DNA of 64,000 nt from Pseudomonadota bacterium (GTDB lineage: Bacteria > Pseudomonadota > Gammaproteobacteria > Steroidobacterales > Steroidobacteraceae): contig JAEWAF010000025.1 of the NCBI GenBank assembly GCA_023391815.1, positions 65,531 through 129,530 on the forward strand, given 5' to 3'. The notes under the pieces were generated by a model. That model ran no database searches, was not told where the DNA came from, and saw only the letters and a program-made list of their open reading frames with translations. Below are positions 50,818-58,899 of the stretch, piece by piece. The position numbers were made by a program, and so were the translations under genes. Each line of letters opens with the position of its first letter. Within the stretch, counting starts at the first letter, position 1.

Positions 50818-53532
50818 ATGCAACGCATCGGGCCCGAAGACTGGAAACAGATGTTCGAGCTGCTCGATACCGCGCTCGATCTGCCGCCGGGCGAGCGAGA
50901 CCTTTGGCTCGACTCTCTCTCCGGCGAGCACGCAAGACTCAAGCCCGCCCTGCGCGACTTGCTCGCCAAGCATGCGACGCGAGACAGCGATGAATTTCTG
51001 CGCGACATCCCGCAGTTCACCAGCCTGACCGGCATCAATACTTCTCCGCTCAGCATTCCTTCGCCGGGAAATCACGTCGGACCGTATCGCCTGGTCCGCG
51101 AACTGGGCCGTGGCGGCATGGGAAGTGTGTGGCTCGCCGAGCGCGCCGATGGAACCTTCAAACGAAACGTCGCACTGAAACTGCCCCACGTCACCTGGAT
51201 CGGCGGCCTGGCCGAACGCATGGCGCGCGAACGGGACATTCTCGCGACGCTCGAACATCCCAATATCGCGCGGCTCTACGATGCCGGCGTCGATGAGTTG
51301 GGCCGACCGTTCATGGCCATGGAATATGTCGAAGGCGAGACCATCGACCGTTACTGCGCTCAACACTCGCCCGCTGTGGAGCAGATCCTGCAACTGATCT
51401 TGCAAGTGGCCCGCGCGGTGGCACATGCGCATGCACGGCTGGTCGTTCATCGCGACCTCAAGCCCAGCAATATCCTCGTGACCGCGGATGGCTCGGTGCG
51501 CTTGCTGGACTTCGGCGTCGCCAAGCTGCTGGAGAATCAGCCGGGCGAACAAACGCAGTTTGCCGTACGCGCATTCACGCCCGAGTACGCGGCGCCTGAG
51601 CAGATCAAAGGCGAGCCGATCAGCACGGCGACGGATGTTTATTCGCTCGGCGTCGTGAGTTATCAACTGCTGGCCGGCGCACTGCCGTACTCGCCGAAGC
51701 ACACCGGCGGCGGGCAGCTCGAACGGGCCATCACCGAGATCGACGCATCGCTCGCGAGCACGACGGCGCAGGATTATCAGCGCGGCCGTCGCTTGCGAGG
51801 TGATATCGACGCAATTCTCAATCGCGCGTTGAAGAAAGATCCGGCGCAGCGGTATGCGAGTGCTGATGCCTTCGCGCTGGATATCGAACATCACCTGCAA
51901 GGCCGCCCCATTCAAGCGCGACCCGACAGCGCGTGGTATCGCTTCAGCAAATTCGTCAGTCGCAATCGTATGGGCACCGCTGCCGCGACCGCCGCGCTCA
52001 TCGCCATTCTGGCCGGCGCCAGCGTCGCCCTCTGGCAAGCTCGCGCCGCCCGCGAGCAAGCAGCGCATACAGCCGTCGAGCGCGATATCGCGCGCCGAGC
52101 CGCGGCTCGTGAAGAGGCGGTGCGCATGTATCTCACGCGCATGTTTCGCAACTCCGTCAGCGCGGATGGCTCCGGCACGACGACGGCGAAAACGATGCTC
52201 GATCGCAGCGCCGAGCGGGTGTTGCAGGAATATCGGGACGATCCCGATCTCGCCGGTAAAGTGGTCGAGACGCTCGCCGACTTATACGGCGCATTGGAAG
52301 ACGTCGCCGGTCAGGTGCCCTTGCTCGAAGGCTATTTGAAGCAGGCCGGACCGGAGGCGAATCCGGAAACGGTCGCGCTGGTGAAACAGAAACTGGCGCA
52401 CGCCGAACTGGCTCGCGGCAATCTGCAACGCGCCGACGAACTGCTGCGCTCGGCTGAACCCTTCTGGAACACCGATCGCAAGCGTTTCGCCGAACAGCAT
52501 CTGGAATGGCTCACCGTCAAAGCTCGCTTGTTACGTGCTCAAGGCGACCTGGCGGGCTCCATCGCAACCAATGAGCAGGCCATCGCCGAGCGCATCGCGG
52601 TTTCCGGAGAGAATCACAGCGAGACGGCGATTCTGTATAACTCGCTGGGTATCGCGCTGATGAATGCCAATCGCCTGCAAGAAGCCACCGAGGCTTATCG
52701 GAAGGCGCTCGCGATTCACGACGCGCTGGGCACTGGTGAAGATGTGCCCGCGTTGGTGATGCGCGCGAATGTGGGCACGCTGTCGTATCGCGTGGGCCGT
52801 GTTGCCGATGCCGAGCGTGAGTTGAAGCATGCGTTCGAAGGTCAGCGCGCGCTATCCGGAGATTCGGCGGCTGTCGCCGCGTCCATGGGTCAGTATGGCT
52901 CTTTGCAAACGGCGCTCGGGCGGCCGGATCAAGCCATTCCCATTCTGGAAGAGGCAGCGCGCATGGCCGAGAAGTTCACTGCGAGTGGCAGCGCGCTCCA
53001 CGTGCAGAACCGAACGTTTCTTGCGGAGGCTCACGCGGCGGCCGGACATCAACAAGATGCGGTTCAGATTGCCGATGAGGCGTTGGCGCTGGCGCGCAAG
53101 CAGTTTGGTGACGATCATCTGTTCACGCAACGCGCACGCCTTGCACGAGCCAGGCTGGCGACTAAACAACAGCCGTTCGAGAAGACCACCACCGAACTTG
53201 CCGAGCTCATCACCAAACTGCGCGCCGGCGGCCCCGCCGCGCAGCTCGCGTTGGGCCAGGCGCTCGTCGCGCAAGGTGAGCTGCTGATACAAAACGGCCA
53301 CGCCGCCGAAGCCGCTCCCGTGCTGGAAGAAGCAGTGAAGCTGCGTGAACAAGTGATGTGGGATCAAAGCTGGGAGCTCGCCGAAGCCCGCGCCCGGCTC
53401 GGCGAAGCAAAACTCGCCGCCGGCAGACCGGAAGGCAAGGACCTGATCGAACAGTCGCTCGCGACCTTGGAATCTCAGCTCGGCCCCGAGCATCCTCAAA
53501 CGAAACGTGTTCGGCGCGCGATCGCGATGTAG
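50818..53532 (+). CDS. transmembrane Ser/Thr protein kinase with TPR region
   Basis: 904 aa. Residues 1-75 are the helical leader usual in this family. The Hanks-type kinase (about 84-360) has 'LGRGGMGSVWLAER' (P-loop), Lys in 'VALKLPH', 'VVHRDLKPSNILV' (catalytic), 'LLDFGVAKLL' (DFG) and 'TPEYAAPEQ'. A membrane helix follows at about 382-402, then TPR-like helical repeats to the end ('LYNSLGIALMNANRLQEATEAYRKAL' type units). Kinase inside, TPRs in the periplasm. Paired with the ECF sigma upstream, it likely relays an envelope signal to that sigma. Confidence 0.92.
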   Translation: MQRIGPEDWKQMFELLDTALDLPPGERDLWLDSLSGEHARLKPALRDLLAKHATRDSDEFLRDIPQFTSLTGINTSPLSIPSPGNHVGPYRLVRELGRGGMGSVWLAERADGTFKRNVALKLPHVTWIGGLAERMARERDILATLEHPNIARLYDAGVDELGRPFMAMEYVEGETIDRYCAQHSPAVEQILQLILQVARAVAHAHARLVVHRDLKPSNILVTADGSVRLLDFGVAKLLENQPGEQTQFAVRAFTPEYAAPEQIKGEPISTATDVYSLGVVSYQLLAGALPYSPKHTGGGQLERAITEIDASLASTTAQDYQRGRRLRGDIDAILNRALKKDPAQRYASADAFALDIEHHLQGRPIQARPDSAWYRFSKFVSRNRMGTAAATAALIAILAGASVALWQARAAREQAAHTAVERDIARRAAAREEAVRMYLTRMFRNSVSADGSGTTTAKTMLDRSAERVLQEYRDDPDLAGKVVETLADLYGALEDVAGQVPLLEGYLKQAGPEANPETVALVKQKLAHAELARGNLQRADELLRSAEPFWNTDRKRFAEQHLEWLTVKARLLRAQGDLAGSIATNEQAIAERIAVSGENHSETAILYNSLGIALMNANRLQEATEAYRKALAIHDALGTGEDVPALVMRANVGTLSYRVGRVADAERELKHAFEGQRALSGDSAAVAASMGQYGSLQTALGRPDQAIPILEEAARMAEKFTASGSALHVQNRTFLAEAHAAAGHQQDAVQIADEALALARKQFGDDHLFTQRARLARARLATKQQPFEKTTTELAELITKLRAGGPAAQLALGQALVAQGELLIQNGHAAEAAPVLEEAVKLREQVMWDQSWELAEARARLGEAKLAAGRPEGKDLIEQSLATLESQLGPEHPQTKRVRRAIAM

Positions 53533-53640
53533 AGAAGAGGTTTTGCAACGGGGAAGGAATTGGAGATGCAATCTCCACGTTTCCGCGGAAACGCACCCTC
53601 AGAAGTTTACAGGGAGTTTTCTCTCGGACCTCTTCGCACG

Positions 53641-53816
53641 CCTGGGCGCTCATCGCACCTGTCGGCGCCGCCCGAGGTGATATCTCTCCTCCCGGCAGAT
53701 TCGAAATACAGGGACGTGTTTTCGAAATCAGCGCACATCAGGGACGTGCGCCCAGGAGCGCAAGGCGCGACGGGCGAGCGCGGTGCCGGGAGGAGAGATA
53801 TCACCTCGGACGGCGC
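53641..53816. repeat. long inverted-repeat element filling the 53533-53855 gap
   Basis: Perfect 26-bp arms at 53672-53697 and 53784-53809, extendable by seven bases with one mismatch to 53665 and 53816. An inner pair CCTGGGCGC (53641-53649) and GCGCCCAGG (53748-53756) is also inverted. Within the loop, CAGGGACGTG occurs at 53709 and 53739 (30-bp period) and TTCGAAAT at 53700 and 53721. No coding potential, and no terminator poly-T. It looks like a REP/MITE-type palindromic element or a recombination remnant. Bases 53533-53640 hold only a small GGAGAT/ATCTCC hairpin. Confidence 0.85.
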
Positions 53817-53855
53817 GAACCACCGACGCCTCCGGCAACTCGCAAGCGAGGCGCG

Positions 53856-55172
53856 TCAGCGAACACTCCTAACCGGCAGGATAGCAATCGACGCCAGCAA
53901 CGTGATCGACCCGGCAATCACGAACAGCCAGGTGTAATTCCCCTCCGTCACCGCGAGGATCACCGGCGCGACAGCAGGCGCAATCGCCTGAGGTAGAGCA
54001 TTCGCGACGTTGAAGATCCCGAGATCCTTGGCAGCATCCCGCCACCTGTTCGGCAACACATCCGTCACCAACGCCAGATCGACCGCGAAATAAATTCCGT
54101 GGCCGATGCCGGTAATCGTCATGCCGAGCAGAAACGTCGGAAAGTCCGGCGCGACCGCGATCACCCACAATCCGATCGCATACACCGCCCCACCGATCAC
54201 CACGAAGACCTTGCGACGACCGATCGCATCCGAGAGTCGTCCACCAAGAATGCTCACGGCGATGATGGCGACGGTCTGCGCCAGGATGCCTTGGAAGATG
54301 AGCGTCGGAACCTGTCGTTCGGCCTGGCCCAGCTTGTCGATCAGATAAAAAGGTTGGTACGTATTCAGAAACGCCGTGCCCAACACCAGCAACAACCGAC
54401 TCAGCCAGGTCCAGCCGAAGTCCGGATGGAGCCGGGGACTGACCCAGTAGATTCCAATCACGTCCCGCCAGCCCAGCGACTCCACTTCGCCCGGCGCGAG
54501 CTGCCGATCTCGCAACGTCATCGCGAACAACAACACCAGCACGACGCAGATCGACGCGGGCACCATGAATGTGAGCAACGTCGAAGTTGCCACGGACTGC
54601 ACCAGGTACGTGCCGCTCACCTGCCCCAACGGCAGACAAATCCCCATCACACCAGCGACCGTGCCACGCTGCTCGACCGGAACTTGATCGGGCAGGACCG
54701 CGATGATGGCCGCCAACACCGCATTGAAGGCGAGCTGCGCCAGACACCAACCGATGAGCACCATCGCGATGCTCGTCGCCGTCGCGATCAACAACAGCGC
54801 GAGCGCGCCGCAGATCACGCCGCCAATCAGCCAGGGACGTCGCATACCGAAACGCGACGTGGTCCGATCGCTCAGACGACCGAACAACGGATTGCCCACC
54901 AGCGCGAAGAACGCACCCAGCCCTAGCACCAGCGACAGACTCGCCGCGGCGGTTCCCGGCGCGAGATGGCGCACCTTCAAAGCAATCGTCACGAGCACCG
55001 GCGTCAGCAGCGCCAGCCACGTTCCCGTATAGGCCAACGCGTGCAGCGTGATGAATCCCCAGCCGACGCGCGGCTTGTCTTCGACAACAGCTTGCCAGGC
55101 CGGTCCCGCGCATCCCTGCGCGCCTGCCCTTCGGGCCTCCCGCCCATCGGCCGGCTGCTCTTGTGAATACAT
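53856..55172 (-). CDS. MFS transporter
   Basis: About 438 aa from the ATG at 55172; longer starts at 55202 and 55241 are possible. Twelve hydrophobic helices with the loop 2-3 motif 'GRLSDRTTSRFGMRRPWLIGG' and its repeat in the second half 'GGRLSDAIGRRKVFVVIGG'. R-F-G-x-R-R-P after the loop resembles sugar/cation symporter-like MFS proteins (SLC45/GPH side), but the substrate is not inferable. Divergent from the Spinster-type MFS gene at 55381. Confidence 0.85.
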   Translation of the reverse strand: MYSQEQPADGREARRAGAQGCAGPAWQAVVEDKPRVGWGFITLHALAYTGTWLALLTPVLVTIALKVRHLAPGTAAASLSLVLGLGAFFALVGNPLFGRLSDRTTSRFGMRRPWLIGGVICGALALLLIATATSIAMVLIGWCLAQLAFNAVLAAIIAVLPDQVPVEQRGTVAGVMGICLPLGQVSGTYLVQSVATSTLLTFMVPASICVVLVLLFAMTLRDRQLAPGEVESLGWRDVIGIYWVSPRLHPDFGWTWLSRLLLVLGTAFLNTYQPFYLIDKLGQAERQVPTLIFQGILAQTVAIIAVSILGGRLSDAIGRRKVFVVIGGAVYAIGLWVIAVAPDFPTFLLGMTITGIGHGIYFAVDLALVTDVLPNRWRDAAKDLGIFNVANALPQAIAPAVAPVILAVTEGNYTWLFVIAGSITLLASIAILPVRSVR

Positions 55173-55380
55173 GGCGCGCAGGATGCCCGGAAGCTTGCGC
55201 ATCTCACAAGCGACTTTGTTCCGCCCTATGAAATCAAGCACGTGGACTCGCCGGCGCGCGCGCCTGCGACTACACTGGTTTTAATTCCCGGTACGCCGCG
55301 CGATGGACACACCAGCGGCGACCGGGATTCGCTTGCGAACGGACGGATGCAATTTCGAGCGCCTGCTGGGGGGAACACAA

Positions 55381-56763
55381 TTGAATACGCAGCATTCGGC
55401 GGCGACGCCGCCCGCATTGGCCGGCGTCGTGCCTTATCCGGCCTCGGCGCAAGCCTGGTATCTGGTGTTCGTACTGCTGCTGTTCTACATCTTCTCGTTC
55501 ATCGACCGGCAGATCATTTCGTTGCTGGTCGAGCCGATCAAACGCGATCTGCACGTGACCGACACCCAGATCGGCCTGCTACAAGGGTTCGCGTTCGCGG
55601 TGTTCTACACGCTGTTCGGCATTCCCATCGGCCGCCTCGCCGATCGCATGAATCGCAAGAGCATCGTGGCCGCCGGCATCGTCGCCTGGTCGCTGATGGC
55701 GACGTTCTGCGGGCTCGCGAAGAACTGGACCCAACTGTGCCTGGCTCGCGCCGGTGTGGGTGTTGGCGAGGCGGCGCTCTCGCCGGCCGCGTACTCGATG
55801 ATCAGCGATGCGTTCCCACGAGAGAAACAAGGCCGAGCCTTCAGCGTCTACAACATGGGCATCGCGATCGGCGCGGGTGTGGCCATGTTGGTGGGCGGCT
55901 TGGTCGTGGCTGCGATCTCCACGGAAGGCAAAACGTTCACGCTGCCGCTACTCGGTGAAGTCCGCGCATGGCAGTTCGTTTTCATCGTCACCGGGGCACC
56001 CGGATTGTTATTGCCCTTGTTGCTGCTCGGCGTACGCGAACCGGCGCGTCGCGGGCTGATGAAAATGCAGTCGGCGAGCGGCGAGGACTTCGGCCAGAAA
56101 GTGCCGTTTCGCGAGGTGCTCAAGTTCCTCGCGAAGCACGGCAACTTTTACAGCTTGCACTTCGTCGCGCTCGCCATGCTAGCCATGGTCGGCTACTCGG
56201 TCGGGGCATGGCTGCCCACCGTGATCGCTCGTACGTATGGGGTGCAGCCCGCGCAGGTCGGCGTGGTCATCGGCCTGTCGACCATACTCATTAACACCGC
56301 CGGGATTTTTCTTGCCGGCAGACTGTGCGATCTGTGGGCGGCGCGCGGTCACACCGATGCGCCGATCAAAGTCTGCCTGGTCGTGGCGCTGGCGACCCTG
56401 GTGACCAGCTCGATCACGCCGTTCATGCCTTCATTCGCGATCGCGTGCGTCGCGATCTGCGTCGCCGGTCTGCCCTTTCATGGCTACGTCGCCATGGGGC
56501 CGATGGCGGTCAATCAAGTGACGCCGAATCAGATGCGCGCACAGATTTCATCGCTGTATCTGTTCACCATCAATTTGATCGGCATGGGCGTGGGACCGGC
56601 GCTGGTACCGTTCATCAGCGACTACATCCTGAAGGATCCGATGCAGATTCGTTGGGCGCTGGCCATCGTCGTGGTCGTGGCCAGCAGCATTGCCGCGATC
56701 CTGCTGTGGCTGGCCCGGCCGCTGTTCCGGGAAAAGATTGCGGCAACCGCGAACTGGCACTGA
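55381..56763 (+). CDS. Spinster-type MFS transporter
   Basis: About 460 aa from a TTG at 55381 preceded by GGGGGGAA; an ATG at 55303 without ribosome site would add 26 residues. First helix 'WYLVFVLLLFYIFSFIDRQIISLL' (F-x-D-R-Q is typical of the Spinster group), then 'TQIGLLQGFAFAVFYTLFGIPIGRLADR' with motif A, 'RAGVGVGEAALSPAAYSMISD' and 'LFTINLIGMGVGPALVPFISD'. In soil proteobacteria such carriers often move amphiphilic or steroid-like compounds; that is only a family hint. A DOMON-like gene follows after 36 bp. Confidence 0.88.
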   Translation: MNTQHSAATPPALAGVVPYPASAQAWYLVFVLLLFYIFSFIDRQIISLLVEPIKRDLHVTDTQIGLLQGFAFAVFYTLFGIPIGRLADRMNRKSIVAAGIVAWSLMATFCGLAKNWTQLCLARAGVGVGEAALSPAAYSMISDAFPREKQGRAFSVYNMGIAIGAGVAMLVGGLVVAAISTEGKTFTLPLLGEVRAWQFVFIVTGAPGLLLPLLLLGVREPARRGLMKMQSASGEDFGQKVPFREVLKFLAKHGNFYSLHFVALAMLAMVGYSVGAWLPTVIARTYGVQPAQVGVVIGLSTILINTAGIFLAGRLCDLWAARGHTDAPIKVCLVVALATLVTSSITPFMPSFAIACVAICVAGLPFHGYVAMGPMAVNQVTPNQMRAQISSLYLFTINLIGMGVGPALVPFISDYILKDPMQIRWALAIVVVVASSIAAILLWLARPLFREKIAATANWH

Positions 56764-56799
56764 CGCCCGCGAGACGGAGGAGTGGCATAGAATAGGTGC

Positions 56800-57360
56800 A
56801 TGCAACCCACTGCTCTGCTCTGCCACCCAGCGACGCCGGATGACATCGTCACCGACATCACCGTCGAAGTGGATTCGCTCACGGCGGACCTGCTGGTGCT
56901 GGATTACCGGATTCGCGGCGACATCGATCGGCTGCAACTGCCTGCGCAAGCGCCCAGCAGGTTCCAGGACCTGCTGTGGCAACACACTTGTCTGGAGGCA
57001 TTCATCGGCTTCACCGATACCGACAGCTATTTCGAATTCAACTTTTCGCCCTCGAGCCAATGGGCGGTGTATCGATTCGAGAGCTATCGTCAGGGCGTCA
57101 CTTCGATCGACCCGCTCCCGCCGCCGCGCGTGATCGTGCGCCGTCACGCCGACTATCTCGAAGCCGATGTCGACATCCATCTCGGCGCCATTGCGGGGCT
57201 GACCGCCAACGAGATCAAAGGTCGCGAGCTGCGGCTGGCCGTGTCGGCCGTCATGAAAAGCGACCAGGATCGGATTTGTTATTGGGCACTGGCGCATCCG
57301 CCGGGCAAGCCCGATTTCCATCATCGCGATGGCTTCGCCCTGCGGCTGGCCGGAGATTGA
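56800..57360 (+). CDS. DOMON-like domain protein
   Basis: 186 aa without signal peptide. The beta-sandwich DOMON-like domain is indicated by 'DLLWQHTCLEAFIGFTDTDSYFEFNFSPSSQWAVYRFESYR' features (C-L-E-A-F, Y-x-E-F-N-F-S-P-S-x-x-W-A-x-Y-x-F) around residues 58-98, and by 'ICYWALAHPPGKPDFHHRDGFAL' at the end. Related domains bind carbohydrate or heme; function here unknown. A TAGAAT at 56789 may be a -10. The namZ-like gene starts 4 bp after its stop, so the pair is probably an operon. Confidence 0.85.
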   Translation: MQPTALLCHPATPDDIVTDITVEVDSLTADLLVLDYRIRGDIDRLQLPAQAPSRFQDLLWQHTCLEAFIGFTDTDSYFEFNFSPSSQWAVYRFESYRQGVTSIDPLPPPRVIVRRHADYLEADVDIHLGAIAGLTANEIKGRELRLAVSAVMKSDQDRICYWALAHPPGKPDFHHRDGFALRLAGD

Positions 57361-57364
57361 AAGC

Positions 57365-58567
57365 ATGAAGTTCGGTATCGATCGGCTGCTCGAAGAGCCG
57401 GCGCTGCGTCGTGAGTTACAGGGCAAGCGCGTCGCGCTGCTCGCCCATCCAGCCTCCGTCACCACGGATCTGACTCATTCCCTGGATGCGCTTGCGGCAG
57501 TGGGCGTGAAGCTCACGGCTGCATTCGGCCCTCAACACGGCCTGCGCGGCGACAAGCAGGACAACATGGTCGAGTCACCGACCTTCAACGATCCGGTCCA
57601 CGGCATTCCCGTCTTCAGCCTGTATGGCGAAGTGCGACGTCCGACGGACGAGATGATGCAGCCATTCGATGTGCTGCTGGTCGATCTTCAGGACCTCGGC
57701 TGCCGCATTTACACGTTCATCACGACACTGCGTTACGTGCTCGAAGCAGCGGCGAACCATGGTAAATCGGTCTGGGTGCTCGATCGCCCCAATCCCGCCG
57801 GCCGCCCGATCGAAGGATTGCGTCTGCGCGCCGGTTGGGAAAGTTTCGTCGGCGCGGGACCGCTGCCGATGCGACACGGCCTCACGCTCGGCGAGCTCGC
57901 GCATTGGTTCGTGCGCACACTCGATCTCAACGTCGACTATCGCGTGATCGAGATGCAAGGCTGGCAGCCCGAGAGCGCACCGGGCTACGGCTGGCCGTTG
58001 GGTGAGCGAACCTGGGTCAATCCCAGCCCCAACGCGCCGAATCTCTGGATGGCGCGCGCATACGCCGGCACGGTGATGTTGGAAGGCACGACGTTGTCCG
58101 AAGGCCGCGGCACGACCCGGCCACTCGAACTGTTCGGTGCTCCGGACATCGACGCGAACAAAGTGTTGACCGAGATGCGCTCGCTGGCGCCGCAATGGCT
58201 GCGAGGCTGTCGACTGCGGCCGTGCTGGTTCGAGCCGACGTTTCATAAACATGTCGGGAAACTGTGTTCAGGGCTGCAGATTCACGTCGAAGATCCGAGC
58301 TACGAGCATCAGGCATTCCTGCCGTGGCGACTGCAAACATTGGCATTCAAAGCGCTTCGACGCCTGTATCCCGAATACCCGCTGTGGCGCGACTTTCACT
58401 ATGAATATGAGAAGGACCGTCTCGCCATCGACATCATCAACGGCGGTCCGCAGCTGCGCGAGTGGGTCGACGATGCGAGCTCGACGCCAGCCGATCTGGA
58501 TGCGATCACCCGGCCCGACGAACAGTCCTGGGCCGAGGAGCGTAAGGATTTCCTGATCTATCGCTGA
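57365..58567 (+). CDS. DUF1343 / NamZ-type exo-beta-N-acetylmuramidase
   Basis: 400 aa. Family signatures: 'GKRVALLAHPASVT', 'FGPQHGLRGDKQDNMVES', 'VFSLYGEVRRPT', 'LLVDLQDLGCRIYTFITTL', 'LDRPNPAGR' and 'LSEGRGTTRPLELFGAPDID'. Characterised members (B. subtilis NamZ/YbbC) remove terminal MurNAc in peptidoglycan recycling and are exported. This copy begins directly with the catalytic fold and shows no signal peptide, so it may work in the cytoplasm on imported muropeptides. Coupled to the DOMON-like gene. Confidence 0.88.
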   Translation: MKFGIDRLLEEPALRRELQGKRVALLAHPASVTTDLTHSLDALAAVGVKLTAAFGPQHGLRGDKQDNMVESPTFNDPVHGIPVFSLYGEVRRPTDEMMQPFDVLLVDLQDLGCRIYTFITTLRYVLEAAANHGKSVWVLDRPNPAGRPIEGLRLRAGWESFVGAGPLPMRHGLTLGELAHWFVRTLDLNVDYRVIEMQGWQPESAPGYGWPLGERTWVNPSPNAPNLWMARAYAGTVMLEGTTLSEGRGTTRPLELFGAPDIDANKVLTEMRSLAPQWLRGCRLRPCWFEPTFHKHVGKLCSGLQIHVEDPSYEHQAFLPWRLQTLAFKALRRLYPEYPLWRDFHYEYEKDRLAIDIINGGPQLREWVDDASSTPADLDAITRPDEQSWAEERKDFLIYR

Positions 58568-58575
58568 CCCGTTTC

Positions 58576-58602
58576 GGAACAGCGCGCGATATCAAGGCGT
58601 TG
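58576..58602 (+). promoter_or_regulatory. candidate EcfG-like promoter of the DUF6496 gene
   Basis: GGAAC at 58576-58580, 16 bp, GCGTTG at 58597-58602 (GGAAC, 17 bp, CGTT), 41 bp before the ATG. This is an exact match to the published EcfG-type consensus. Confidence 0.55.
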
Positions 58603-58606
58603 GTGG

Positions 58607-58628
58607 GTCGGGACTAATCCATCCCGAC
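58607..58628 (+). other. hairpin in the leader of the DUF6496 gene
   Basis: Stem GTCGGGA (58607-58613) and TCCCGAC (58622-58628) with an 8-nt loop, ending 5 bp before the GAGGAG ribosome site. No T-tract, so it is not an obvious terminator; it could protect the mRNA 5' end or affect translation. Confidence 0.45.
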
Positions 58629-58643
58629 ACACGAGGAGCCGTC

Positions 58644-58877
58644 ATGGCGACCAAACGTAAGTACAGCAAGAAGGCTTCGAAAAAAGTCGAGAAGACCATG
58701 CGCGAGCGCAAGCAAGGCACATTGCGCAGCGGTCGTTCCGGCAAGAAGGTGAAGAGCCGCAAGCAGGCGATTGCGATCGGCTTGTCCGAGGCACGGCGCT
58801 CCGGCGCGAAGGTGCCGAAGAAAAAATCGAGCCGCAAGAGCGGCGGCCGCAAGAAGAAGAGCTCGAAGAAGAAATAG
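58644..58877 (+). CDS. Lys/Arg/Ser-rich DUF6496 protein
   Basis: 77 aa, over a third Lys+Arg. Start set by GAGGAG. A conserved core 'VEKTMRERKQGTLRSGRSG' and 'KQAIAIGLSEARRSG' is flanked by Lys/Ser runs at both ends ('KKKSSRKSGG', 'KKKSSKKK'). DUF6496 proteins are small, strongly basic and probably nucleic-acid-binding, like histone-H1-like tails. The stress-type promoter candidate suggests a role in protecting DNA in stationary phase or stress (inference). Confidence 0.85.
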   Translation: MATKRKYSKKASKKVEKTMRERKQGTLRSGRSGKKVKSRKQAIAIGLSEARRSGAKVPKKKSSRKSGGRKKKSSKKK

Positions 58878-58899
58878 GCCGCGTCGTGCGCAGCTCCAG

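Noticed and set aside
53672..53809. Ordinary terminator between the kinase and MFS genes
   Set aside because: Arms are 26 bp with an 86-nt loop and no T tract, so it is better treated as a repeat element.
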